Positions 33,402-41,047 of a DNA stretch of 64,000 bases are shown here, in pieces. Position 1 is the first letter of the stretch, and every line of letters begins with the position of its first letter. A model generated the notes under the pieces. It made no database searches and was not told the DNA's origin. It saw nothing but the letters and a program-made list of their open reading frames with translations. The stretch is from Tolypothrix brevis GSE-NOS-MK-07-07A. Its GTDB lineage: Bacteria > Cyanobacteriota > Cyanobacteriia > Cyanobacteriales > Nostocaceae. The position numbers and the translations under genes are program-made. Location: NCBI GenBank assembly GCA_019358985.1, contig JAHHIJ010000016.1, positions 79,461 to 143,460 of the forward strand. The letters are read 5' to 3'.

Positions 33402-34658
33402 ATGCCAAAACAAAACAGCGTTTCTGGGCATATTGTTCTCACTTCTCATCCCAGTCGTTCTGGTCCCAAACCCATCGCGATTAACTGGGGAGCATCTGAC
33501 CCGATGCAACGAGGTCCAGTGATTGCTACTTTAACAAAGTCGGCGCACCGCAATGTCATAGGCACTCATTCGGGTGGTTATGCGATTTATCGCGCTTTAG
33601 CAGTGGCTAGCGGAGCGCTGCAATCAGATCACATAGCGGATTTAACCAACACGTCTCCAACAGAGCGTATTGGACCATATCCAAGCTGGTCTGACCCGGA
33701 AAAAATCGTTTCTCTTGACCCTTATGGTGCGATCGCTTCTGAGGTCTTTGCATCCTACTACGAACAGGGATATGATATCCGTCCGACCATCGCCATCACC
33801 AAAGCTCACATCAATATGCCCGAACTGCAAGAAGCGATCGCCAAAGGACGCTTGCAAGTTGATGGTAAAATTATGAAGGCTGGTGGCGATTTGGTGGTGA
33901 CTAAAGCCGCAATTGAGCCGGTTTGGTATTTACCAGGACTTGCCAAGCGGTTTAATATCACTGAAGGCGAATTGCGTCGCGCTTTATTTGAACAAACTGG
34001 GGGAATGTTTCCAGAATTGGTGACACGTTCTGATTTGGAGCTATTTTTGCCGCCAATTGGAGGTTTGACTGTGTATATGATCGGTGATTTTGAAGCGATC
34101 GCCGATCCGAATAAACCTCTAGCAGTCAGGGTACATGATGAGTGCAACGGCTCCGATGTCTTCGGTTCGGATATCTGCACTTGTCGTCCTTATCTCGTAC
34201 ACGGAATTGAGGTGTGTGTGCAAACAGCACAAGAAGGTGGTGCTGGGGTAATTGTTTATTGTCGCAAAGAGGGTCGCGCCCTTGGTGAGGTAACGAAATT
34301 TTTGGTTTACAATGCTCGCAAGCGTGCTGTTGGAGGCGATCGCGCTGATGCCTACTTTGAACGTACTGAATGTGTGGCAGGTGTCCAAGATATGCGTTTC
34401 CAAGAACTAATGCCGGATGTATTACACTGGTTGGGCATTACTCGCATTGACCGCATGGTATCGATGAGTAATATGAAGTTCGATGCCATAACTCAGTCGG
34501 GAATTGAGATTGTCCAACGAGTCGCTCTACCGGATGATTTGATTCCTCAAGATGCGCGGGTGGAAATGGAAGCAAAAAAAGCTGCTGGCTATTTTACCAC
34601 GGGGGATGTGTTAGATACAAATGGTTTAGCTGATGTGAAGGGTCGAACTTTGGAGTAG
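33402..34658 (+). CDS. GTP cyclohydrolase II-like protein, URC1 type
   Basis: 418 residues from ATG 33402. The C-terminal half is GTP-cyclohydrolase-II-like: the zinc Cys pattern in HDECNGSDVFGSDICTCRPY (Cys, 11 on Cys, x, Cys) and RKEGRALGEVTKFLVYNAR, corresponding to the RibA QEGRGIGL region. The N-terminal 190 residues (INWGASDPMQRGPVIAT, VIGTHSGGYAIYRALAV) are not found in riboflavin-type RibA but fit the URC1 family of the yeast uracil-catabolism pathway. The DHBP-synthase domain is absent. The DUF1688/URC4 gene and upp follow, which strongly supports pyrimidine degradation rather than riboflavin synthesis. The reaction of URC1 is not firmly known to me. Confidence 0.85.
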   Translation: MPKQNSVSGHIVLTSHPSRSGPKPIAINWGASDPMQRGPVIATLTKSAHRNVIGTHSGGYAIYRALAVASGALQSDHIADLTNTSPTERIGPYPSWSDPEKIVSLDPYGAIASEVFASYYEQGYDIRPTIAITKAHINMPELQEAIAKGRLQVDGKIMKAGGDLVVTKAAIEPVWYLPGLAKRFNITEGELRRALFEQTGGMFPELVTRSDLELFLPPIGGLTVYMIGDFEAIADPNKPLAVRVHDECNGSDVFGSDICTCRPYLVHGIEVCVQTAQEGGAGVIVYCRKEGRALGEVTKFLVYNARKRAVGGDRADAYFERTECVAGVQDMRFQELMPDVLHWLGITRIDRMVSMSNMKFDAITQSGIEIVQRVALPDDLIPQDARVEMEAKKAAGYFTTGDVLDTNGLADVKGRTLE

Positions 34659-34696
34659 ATTGGATTGGGTAATAGACACAAGAAGTGAAAATGAAT

Positions 34697-34752
34697 GTAG
34701 AGACGTAGCACTGCTACGTCTCTGCGGAGTGGGTCTTTTAGACCCACTCCGC
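34697..34752. repeat. Two adjacent palindromes between URC1-like and DUF1688 genes
   Basis: The core GTAGAGACGTAGCACTGCTACGTCTC (34697-34722) is followed at once by GCGGAGTGGGTC-TTTTA-GACCCACTCCGC (34722-34751), a perfect 12-bp stem. The second hairpin could terminate or attenuate transcription between the two genes. Confidence 0.7.
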
Positions 34753-34756
34753 AACA

Positions 34757-34801
34757 TCAGTTTAGAATCCCCCGCGCTTCCAGCCGGGGGAGATGTCAAG
34801 C
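34757..34801 (+). mobile_element. IS200/IS605-type right-end hairpin remnant
   Basis: CAGTTTAGAATCCCCCGCGC, then TTCCAGCCGGGGGAGATGTCAAG. CCCCCGCGC...GCCGGGGG forms a hairpin followed by GATGTCAAG. This is the typical look of the 3' end of TnpB-bearing IS605 elements in cyanobacteria. No tnpB is present. Recognition is from memory of such ends. Confidence 0.5.
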
Positions 34802-34846
34802 CTAATGCCCCACTCCCCATTATTTACGGAGATAGGAACCGCCAAG

Positions 34847-36106
34847 ATGCCAAGAACGCCAAGTCAAGAGGGGAAGGAGTTGATTGCATATCTTCGTTCT
34901 GCGATCGCTATTCGGGAACGTTGTGAGCAATTGTTTGTATTGGCAACTGAAGATAAGTTGCCAAATTTTGGTTGTGATTTGATGCAGTTGGATAAGACAG
35001 CAGATTATGTGATTTCGGTGATGCGGGGTGAGTACCCTAATTTGGATATTCCGTTTCACAGTCGTTGGCGACATTTTGAAGCTGGATCTGTACAACGTTT
35101 AACTCTGTTGGATGAGATGTTGCTGGAAATGACACCCCTGCAAAAAGCAGCAGCAAAGTTTGATTTGGCGATTATTAGTGTTTTGCTGGATGCGGGAGCG
35201 GGGAATAGCTGGGGTTATTATGAGCATGAGAGTGGTTTGGGTTTTCGGCGAAGTGAAGGTTTGGCTGTGGCTAGTTTCCGGATGTTTTGTCAAGGTGCTT
35301 TTTCGAGTGAGGAAAGCAGTCCTTTACAAGCTGATGCTCAAAAGTTGCAATTATTAACAGAAGAAGAATTGGCGAATGGGTTTCAGGTAAATGCCGAAAA
35401 TCCTTTGGTGGGGCTTGCTGGGCGGTTAAAGTTGTTGCAAAAATTAGGAGAAGCTTTGGTTGCTTCTCCTGATTTATTTGGCGAAGTAAATCCGCGTCCC
35501 GGAAATATGGTAAATTACTTAATGGGAAAATCTGAGAATCAAGCGTTCCGTAAGGTTGCGGTACTCCGCATCGCTGCAACTACAGTTTTCGATGCTGTTT
35601 TGGAAGGACTGAGTGATATTTGGTCTGGACGAGTTGAAGTTGCTGGAGTTAATTTGGGGGATGTTTGGTTTCACCCCGCTGTTGCTGATGATGGTTTGGT
35701 GCCATTTCATAAACTGTCTCAATGGGTTACGTATTCTTTGTTGGAACCACTACAGGAACTCGGTTTAGAAATTACTAATTTAGATGCGCTGACTGGTTTG
35801 CCAGAATATCGGAATGGAGGGTTGTGTCTGGATTTGGGACTTATCACCGTTAAAGATTCACGGGTTTTGCGATCGCAGAACGCAGTATCATCAGAAGTTA
35901 TAGTTGAATGGCGTGCAATGACTGTGATTTTGTTAGATCGCATCGCTGTTAGAGTACGGGAAAAGTTGGGTATGAGTGCTTCAGAATTGCCACTGGTGAA
36001 AATCCTCCAAGGTGGAACTTGGACAGCAGGACGAAAAATTGCCGCAGAACTCAGAAAAGGTGGTGTCCCCCCTATACAAATAGAAAGTGATGGTACTGTA
36101 TTTTAA
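34847..36106 (+). CDS. DUF1688 family protein, URC4 type
   Basis: 419 residues from ATG 34847 (MPRTPSQEGKELIAYLRSAI); a start at 34793 is also open but would include the IS605-like remnant. Family features: AIRERCEQLFVLATEDKLPNF, then DLMQLDKTADYVISVM, PFHSRWRHFE, LLDAGAGNSWGYYEHESGLG, SEGLAVASFRMFCQGAFSS, RPGNMVNYLMG and a C-terminal LPLVKILQGGTWTAGRKIA. DUF1688 is URC4 of the yeast uracil-catabolic pathway; the biochemical step is not established to my knowledge. It lies between the URC1-like gene and upp. It is intact. Confidence 0.88.
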   Translation: MPRTPSQEGKELIAYLRSAIAIRERCEQLFVLATEDKLPNFGCDLMQLDKTADYVISVMRGEYPNLDIPFHSRWRHFEAGSVQRLTLLDEMLLEMTPLQKAAAKFDLAIISVLLDAGAGNSWGYYEHESGLGFRRSEGLAVASFRMFCQGAFSSEESSPLQADAQKLQLLTEEELANGFQVNAENPLVGLAGRLKLLQKLGEALVASPDLFGEVNPRPGNMVNYLMGKSENQAFRKVAVLRIAATTVFDAVLEGLSDIWSGRVEVAGVNLGDVWFHPAVADDGLVPFHKLSQWVTYSLLEPLQELGLEITNLDALTGLPEYRNGGLCLDLGLITVKDSRVLRSQNAVSSEVIVEWRAMTVILLDRIAVRVREKLGMSASELPLVKILQGGTWTAGRKIAAELRKGGVPPIQIESDGTVF

Positions 36107-36259
36107 CAATAAGTAGTTAGAGTCAGCTTGAATTAAGGATCGCCTTATTCTTAAGATTATTTACATAACTGTGTCAATTGTCATATGAAGATAGCGATCG
36201 CTATCTATAGTTGATAAAAGCAACGCTTTAGAACAAAATTGGTATCAGGAGAAATAAGT

Positions 36260-36499
36260 ATGAATGCTTACAAAAAATATATTACTATAGAAGATCCAAA
36301 TAATCTAGTTTTATCAGGTTTACCTTTTAAATCAGGACAACGGGTGGAAATAATTATTTTGGCAGAAGAGAATCCCAGATCAGAAATTAGTCAAAAAGTC
36401 AAAAAACTATTTGATAAAACACAAGAAATTCCTGGAGTACAAGAGATTACAGAAGAAGAAATTGCAGCCGAAATTGAAGCTTACCGTCGCGGTGAATGA
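36260..36499 (+). CDS. Antitoxin-like protein of a PIN toxin pair
   Basis: ATG 36260 (MNAYKKYITIEDPNNLVLSG) has AGGAGAA upstream and gives 79 residues. The start resembles small antitoxins of the VapB-like/DUF2281 kind (strand-rich N-terminus with LPFKSGQRVEIIILAE), and the rest is acidic and helical (EITEEEIAAEIEAYRRGE). Its stop overlaps the ATG of a PIN-domain gene by 4 bases. It is intact, although its toxin is frameshifted. The pair sits inside the URC-type cluster and probably moved in independently. Confidence 0.75.
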   Translation: MNAYKKYITIEDPNNLVLSGLPFKSGQRVEIIILAEENPRSEISQKVKKLFDKTQEIPGVQEITEEEIAAEIEAYRRGE

Positions 36500-36910
36500 A
36501 AGTTATAATTGATACAAGCGTTTTAGTTTCCGCTGTCCTTAGAGGTAGAAAACCAAGAGCAGTCCCAACAGTTTATTATTGATAATTCAGAATTGAAGTG
36601 GATTGTATCGACAGAAATTTTAGCAGAATACAAGGAGGTTTTGAATCGGAAAAAATTTAAATTGACAGATGAAGTAAAAGCCGAATGGTTTGAAATTATC
36701 GATACATTTCCGACTATTATTAATGTGAATGTGGAGATTAATTTTTCTAGAGATGGGAAGGATACCAAATTTTTGACTTGTGCTATGGCTGCGGATGCTG
36801 ATTTTTTGATTACTGGAGATTTTGATTTTACGGAAGCTCAAACTTTAGTGAAGACTACTATTATTTCTATATCTTTGTTTCAAAGGTTGGTTTGTGATAT
36901 TGGGGAATAA
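36496..36910 (+). pseudogene. PIN-domain toxin (VapC-like), frameshifted
   Basis: ATG 36496 gives MKVIIDTSVLVSAVLRGRKP (the first catalytic Asp is present), then a stop at about 36580. One frame over, from about 36567, the protein continues QQFIIDNSELKWIVSTEILA, EYKEVLNRKKFKL and DTKFLTCAMAADADFLITGD (further acidic residues). Removing one C from the CCC at 36564-36566 restores a single frame of about 137 residues. I therefore call a 1-base insertion. It could be a sequencing error in a short run; otherwise the toxin is dead. Confidence 0.8.
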
Positions 36911-36972
36911 GAAAAGCCCTCTTTATTTTGAAAGAAGGTATTGCTATTATCCATTTTATATATTAAAAAAAT

Positions 36973-37605
36973 ATGGCACAAGTAACTCTAATTGATCATC
37001 CGTTGATTCAGCACAAATTGACGCTGATGCGTAAAGCTGAAACTAGTACGGCAAAATTTCGCGTTCTCTTGAAAGAAATTAGCTTATTGTTGGCTTATGA
37101 AGTGACGCGGGATTTTCCCCTGAAATATGAACTCATAAAAACGCCATTAGCGCCAATGAATGCACCAGTGCTGGCACCAGAAAAAAAGCTGGTGTTAGTT
37201 TCGATCATGCGGGCAGGACAGGGCATTTTAGATGGAATGCTGGAGTTAATGCCATCGGTTAGGGTAGGACATGTTGGTTTATATCGCGATCCAAAGACGT
37301 TGATTCCGGTGGAGTATTATTTTAAGGTTCCCGATGACGTGGACAAGCGAGATATGCTGGTGCTTGATCCGATGTTGGCTACTGGTAATTCAGCGGTAGC
37401 AGCGGTGGAAAGACTGAAATCAACTAATCCGATGTCCATTAGGTTTGTCTGCTTACTTGCGGCACCGGAAGGCATTGAGCATTTTTGCGCGGTACATCCT
37501 GATGTGCCTTTGTATACGGCAGCCATTGATGACCATTTGGATGAACACGGTTATATTATACCGGGTTTGGGAGACGCAGGCGATCGCTTGTTTGGCACAA
37601 AGTAA
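36973..37605 (+). CDS. upp: Uracil phosphoribosyltransferase
   Basis: A 210-residue type I PRTase that converts uracil plus PRPP to UMP. Signs: MRAETST-like [17 protein letters not shown] at the start, [20 protein letters not shown] (about 75-94), the PRPP loop [20 protein letters not shown] (about 128-147) and the uracil-binding tail [17 protein letters not shown]. Length and motifs are normal. Upstream are URC1-like and DUF1688/URC4 genes. In the yeast pathway a UPRT (URC6) works with them, so this copy may feed degradation as well as salvage. Confidence 0.95.
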   Translation: MAQVTLIDHPLIQHKLTLMRKAETSTAKFRVLLKEISLLLAYEVTRDFPLKYELIKTPLAPMNAPVLAPEKKLVLVSIMRAGQGILDGMLELMPSVRVGHVGLYRDPKTLIPVEYYFKVPDDVDKRDMLVLDPMLATGNSAVAAVERLKSTNPMSIRFVCLLAAPEGIEHFCAVHPDVPLYTAAIDDHLDEHGYIIPGLGDAGDRLFGTK

Positions 37606-37652
37606 GTCATAGTTAATATTGGAATTCCTTTGAACACAAAGCAGATAGTCAG

Positions 37653-38099
37653 ATGGAATACATAAAAAAGAACAAAGAACTCTTGCGTGTCATCCTTGCA
37701 GTATGTATCATCATACTCGGAATAACGCACTTTACCGTTGCCGAGCAATATGTGAAAATTGTACCTCCGCAACTACCCAATCCTTTAGGATTAGTTTATT
37801 TGAGTGGTTTTTATGAAATTTTAGGTGGTATCGGTTTATTAGTTCCCCCTCTAAGTCAACCTGCTGCTTGGGGATTAATTGCTCTTTTTATTGCGGTTTA
37901 CCCAGCTAATATCAACATGGCGGTTAATCACATCAAAATTGACCATATACCAGATTCAAACTTACTGCAAGCCATAAGACTGCCCTTACAAGCGGTTTTA
38001 ATCGCTTGGGCTTGGTGGTATACAAAACCGAGCGATGGAGAAAAACAAGCTTCAATTATTCCCAAGTCTCTTATTCCTAAAGAACTGGATGAAATATAA
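37653..38099 (+). CDS. DoxX-like membrane protein
   Basis: 148 residues with four predicted membrane segments (LLRVILAVCIIILGITHF, LGLVYLSGFYEILGGIGLLV, AAWGLIALFIAVYPANINMA, LPLQAVLIAWAWWY), typical of the DoxX/DUF4267-like family. Some family members act in thiosulphate or redox processes; most are uncharacterised. It starts 47 bases after upp and precedes the AllA-like gene by 58 bases on the same strand, so it could belong to the same transcript. A transport or membrane role in the pathway is only a guess. Confidence 0.7.
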   Translation: MEYIKKNKELLRVILAVCIIILGITHFTVAEQYVKIVPPQLPNPLGLVYLSGFYEILGGIGLLVPPLSQPAAWGLIALFIAVYPANINMAVNHIKIDHIPDSNLLQAIRLPLQAVLIAWAWWYTKPSDGEKQASIIPKSLIPKELDEI

Positions 38100-38157
38100 A
38101 CCAAAGCGTGAAGTATGATATTGGAAAAAGCTTTTAATATTCATACTTCACTTTGAT

Positions 38158-38652
38158 ATGAGTACAGCAAATACAGTACAACAATTGCAGGCAGAATGGG
38201 TAACACCAGAAAATTTTCGTCGTTATGGACAAGTTATTTTTGCCAGTAAGGACGGGAAAGTTTACGATAATGAAGATGCCGTGTTAAACCTGCAAAATGG
38301 AATTCCCCGCTTTTATATTATGCGCTTGCCAGGCAGGGGGCGAAAATTTGATAAAATTACTCGTCATATGCAATGCACTCAATGTTTAGGTTCTTTGTCA
38401 GGAAAGGATTGGTTTATTGCGGTTTGTCCTCCTGGTAATAATGTTGATGAACCCGCTTTAGAAGAGATTGCGGCTTTCCGCATTCCGGGAAATTGTTTTA
38501 TTAAATTAGATGTGGGAACTTGGCACGCAGGACCACATTTTGAGCATGAGTTTGTCGATTTTTATAATTTAGAATTGAGTGATACGAATATCGTAGATCA
38601 GTTCACTCATGATTTTGTTAAGAGTCATCAATTAGAGTTTGAGATGGTGTAA
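38158..38652 (+). CDS. Ureidoglycolate lyase (AllA)-like protein
   Basis: 164 residues. The fold signs of the ureidoglycolate-lyase/AllA cupin-like family are visible: WVTPENFRRYGQVIFASKDG at the start, PRFYIMRLPGRGRKFDKITR, MQCTQCLGSLSGKDWFIAVC, AAFRIPGNCFIKLDVGTWHA and FYNLELSDTN near the end. AllA splits ureidoglycolate to glyoxylate and urea. No allantoinase, allantoicase or urease gene is in the window, while uracil-degradation-type genes are next door, so the true substrate may be another ureido compound; that is inference. Confidence 0.75.
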   Translation: MSTANTVQQLQAEWVTPENFRRYGQVIFASKDGKVYDNEDAVLNLQNGIPRFYIMRLPGRGRKFDKITRHMQCTQCLGSLSGKDWFIAVCPPGNNVDEPALEEIAAFRIPGNCFIKLDVGTWHAGPHFEHEFVDFYNLELSDTNIVDQFTHDFVKSHQLEFEMV

Positions 38653-38659
38653 TACCAAT

Positions 38660-38757
38660 TTTATTTAAAGTGGAAAAGATGTAGAGACGTAGCATTGCTA
38701 CGTCTCTAGGGGTTCTGGATAACGCATATTTAATTTCTACGCCTATGTCTAATATAT
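38660..38757. repeat. Rep-A element
   Basis: TTTATTTAAAGTGGAAAAG, then core GTAGAGACGTAGCATTGCTACGTCTCTAG (38681-38709), then GGATAACGCATATTTAATTT and CCTATGTCTAATATA. The typical Rep-A order, reversed relative to 1536. Confidence 0.7.
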
Positions 38758-38840
38758 AACTATAGCAGGGTAGTAGAGAGTGCGCGTGAACTTACATTTT
38801 CTAAATCTTTTCCGGAGATATCTATTTGATATTTGATGTT

Positions 38841-39788
38841 TTAGTTAACTTCATTACCTCCCTGAACACTGCTATAAACGGCAGGAACGCTGTTTTCTAC
38901 CATCTTATTCGCTGCATCTAATAGATACTCAAAGTAAGTACGAGCAACGATAGATAGCTGTTTGCCATTCGGATACACCATGTACCAAGTTCGCTTGATG
39001 GGGAAGTGTTCTACATCCAAAATGATTATTTCTGGTGTGTTTGGCATTAAGGTATGACGAGATAAAACGGAAATACCTAAACCACCAGCGATCGCTTGCT
39101 TAATCGCTTCATTACTTCCCAATTCCAGCTTGACTTTCACCTTGATGTCATGTTCCTCAAAAAGACTTTGCACAGCACGTCGGGTTCCCGAACCTGGTTC
39201 TCGCATAATAAAAGGTTCATTCGCAAGACGTTCTATGGGAATATTTGTTTCCTTAGCTAGGTGATGATTAATTGATGCAAAAACTACCAAAGGATTATCT
39301 AAAAATGGCTGTAAATTCACATCCAGATGATCTGGGACTTGACTCATAATATACAAGTCGTCCAAATTGTTAATCATCCGTTCTAAAATACGTTCGTGAT
39401 TAGTTACTTGCAAAGATATTTCTATGCCAGGATAAAGTTGGCAAAATGGACCCAACAAACGCGGTATAAAATATTTTGCTGTTGTAATTACTGCTAAACG
39501 TAATTGTCCTTGTTTTAGCCCTTTTAAATCTGCAACTTTCATTTCAAATTGGGCTATTGTCTCAAAAATTTGGCGACAAGTTGCAAATAATTCTCTTCCC
39601 GCTTCTGTTAGAAATAAGCGCTTACCTACTTGCTCAAATAATGGCAAACCCACCGATTTTGTTAGTTGCTTGATTTGCATGGAGACAGTCGGTTGGGTGA
39701 GAAAAAGTTCTTCTGCGGCACGAGTAAAGCTACCATGCCGTGCCGCAGCCTCGAATACCTTCAACTGGTGAAGCGTCGCTTGGTTCAA
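38841..39788 (-). CDS. LysR-type regulator, RbcR/CmpR/CcmR group
   Basis: The best start is TTG 39788 (reads LNQATLHQLKVFEAAARHGS), with AGGAGAA 8 bases upstream. It gives 315 residues and the family N-terminus; an ATG at 39866 would add 26 unconserved residues. Winged-helix region: GSFTRAAEELFLTQPTVSMQ and IKQLTKSVGLPLFEQ (residues about 14-48). The effector domain follows (LAVITTAKYFIPRLLGPFCQ, MREPGSGTRRAVQSLF). This group controls inorganic-carbon uptake and Rubisco genes in cyanobacteria, sensing metabolites such as 2-phosphoglycolate or RuBP. It is convergent with nothing, and it lies next to the ccm operon; the ccm and ndhF promoters are natural targets. Confidence 0.88.
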   Translation of the reverse strand: MNQATLHQLKVFEAAARHGSFTRAAEELFLTQPTVSMQIKQLTKSVGLPLFEQVGKRLFLTEAGRELFATCRQIFETIAQFEMKVADLKGLKQGQLRLAVITTAKYFIPRLLGPFCQLYPGIEISLQVTNHERILERMINNLDDLYIMSQVPDHLDVNLQPFLDNPLVVFASINHHLAKETNIPIERLANEPFIMREPGSGTRRAVQSLFEEHDIKVKVKLELGSNEAIKQAIAGGLGISVLSRHTLMPNTPEIIILDVEHFPIKRTWYMVYPNGKQLSIVARTYFEYLLDAANKMVENSVPAVYSSVQGGNEVN

Positions 39789-40174
39789 GGGTAATTCTCC
39801 TGTAATAGCAATTTGTCGATATAAATTTAGTATCACGTAACACTCGGAAATGATAGAGTGTTGCACCCCTAAAAGTTATCAACGATAGTATATAGATTAT
39901 TATCTATTATTGGTATTAGAATATTTGTATTTTCTTTATGGAAGTTAGAAGTTATTATCAAAATAACAAGCAAAGCGTAAGATGCCTTTCAGCCAACGTT
40001 GCACACCTTAAAGGTATGTTGCGAGGGGTAGTAACTTATGTTCTACTAACATCATCACCATCGGTGTGTACAACGTTTTTTTCAACTTGAGGTATTTATT
40101 ATTGTTTGTTGTTTGTTAGTTGTTGTTTGCGGGTTAGTAATATTTACTAATACTCACTAACCACTAAGCAGTAA
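39789..40174. other. Intergenic region between LysR gene and ccmO
   Basis: No gene. AACAAGCAAAGCGTAAGATG and CAACGTTGCACACC occur without a recognisable function. TTGTTTGTTGTTTGTTAGTTGTTGTTTG at about 40101-40128 is a low-complexity heptamer-type run, then CTAATACTCACTAACCACTAA. The region lies downstream of ccmO and upstream of the LysR start, so it should hold the LysR promoter. Confidence 0.4.
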
Positions 40175-40999
40175 CTATTCTTCGACAATTTTTATAGGGA
40201 GTTTAGCTAAATCCGGTAAGCCTACCATTTCTATTTCAGCAACTTGTTCCTTGATATTCACTGGCAATCTTAAAGGTTCACGTTCTTCTTCTATTTCAGC
40301 AACTTGTTCCTTGATATTCACTGGCAATCTTAAAGGTTCACGTTCTTCTATCCAGCAACTTGCAATTGGCAAGGTTTGCTCTAATTCATCCAGTGGTCGA
40401 GGAATCACCATCACAGCGTTTAACTCACCAATCCGTTCTGCCTCGAACATCCCAGCTTCCACTGCCACCGCAACGTTTGCCACTGTACCGCGAATAATCG
40501 CTGTACACAAACCCCCACCAATTTTTTCATATGCGGCTAAGTCAACATTAGCAGCTTTCAGCATGGCATCAGCAGCTCCCACCATTGCCGGAAAACCTCG
40601 TGTTTCTACTAAACCGATCGCTGTGTTACTCAAACGGCTGTAGTCGTCTCCAGCAAATTGACTCAGACGGCTAGCGATGGGAAGCACTATGTCTAAATTG
40701 GGGAAAGGTCGAGCAATCACCAAGCTAGAAACCAGTTGACCAAATTGTTTAGCCGTTTGCACACCTGCTTCTACGGCAAGACGCACATCAGCGATGTTAC
40801 CTCGAACGATCGCAGTGCAGTGACCACCACCGATTTTTTCATACCCAACTAAGTACACTCCAGCCGATTTCAGCATCATATCTGCCGTCCCCACTATTGC
40901 TGGAAAGCTGAGGGTTGATACTAAACCCAACGCGGTGTCTTGAAAATTATCTCGACGACGGGGTTGCCTGGTGCTAGCACGTTGATTATATGTTTCCAT
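40175..40999 (-). CDS. ccmO: Carboxysome shell protein CcmO (tandem BMC domains)
   Basis: ATG 40999 (METYNQRASTRQPRRRDNFQ) gives 274 residues; the 16-residue upstream extension is not conserved. Two BMC-H-like domains: GLVSTLSFPAIVGTADMMLK to VIARPFPNLD (about 26-110) and GLVETRGFPAMVGAADAMLK to VIPRPLDELE (about 127-212). Tandem-BMC CcmO is needed for shell assembly and acts as a pseudohexamer/trimer. The C-terminal tail holds a perfect 60-bp tandem duplication (40230-40349), giving two copies of a 20-residue unit containing REPLRLPVNIKEQVAE. The gene ends the ccm operon. Confidence 0.93.
   Translation of the reverse strand: METYNQRASTRQPRRRDNFQDTALGLVSTLSFPAIVGTADMMLKSAGVYLVGYEKIGGGHCTAIVRGNIADVRLAVEAGVQTAKQFGQLVSSLVIARPFPNLDIVLPIASRLSQFAGDDYSRLSNTAIGLVETRGFPAMVGAADAMLKAANVDLAAYEKIGGGLCTAIIRGTVANVAVAVEAGMFEAERIGELNAVMVIPRPLDELEQTLPIASCWIEEREPLRLPVNIKEQVAEIEEEREPLRLPVNIKEQVAEIEMVGLPDLAKLPIKIVEE
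40230..40349. repeat. Perfect 60-bp tandem duplication in ccmO
   Basis: Bases 40230-40289 and 40290-40349 are identical (each contains TTGATATTCACTGGCAATC). The duplication is in frame (20 codons) and, having no differences, looks recent. Confidence 0.9.
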
Positions 41000-41047
41000 G
41001 TGAGTCTTCCTAGATAATCGCGTATTCTGACAACTTACAATTAACAC

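Noticed and set aside
33642..34403. Minus-strand ORFs opposite the URC1-like gene
   Set aside because: No recognisable motif, and they are fully overlapped by a gene with strong family features.
33402..34658. Riboflavin GTP cyclohydrolase II (ribA)
   Set aside because: Has a large N-terminal domain not in RibA, altered motif (RKEGRALGEVTKF instead of QEGRGIGL), and neighbours DUF1688 and upp.
34820..35943. Minus-strand ORFs opposite the DUF1688 gene
   Set aside because: Shadows; Asn/Gln/Ser-rich composition without conserved pattern.
38841..39866. ATG 39866 as the start of the LysR regulator
   Set aside because: It adds 26 unconserved residues; TTG 39788 has a good ribosome-binding site and gives the family N-terminus.
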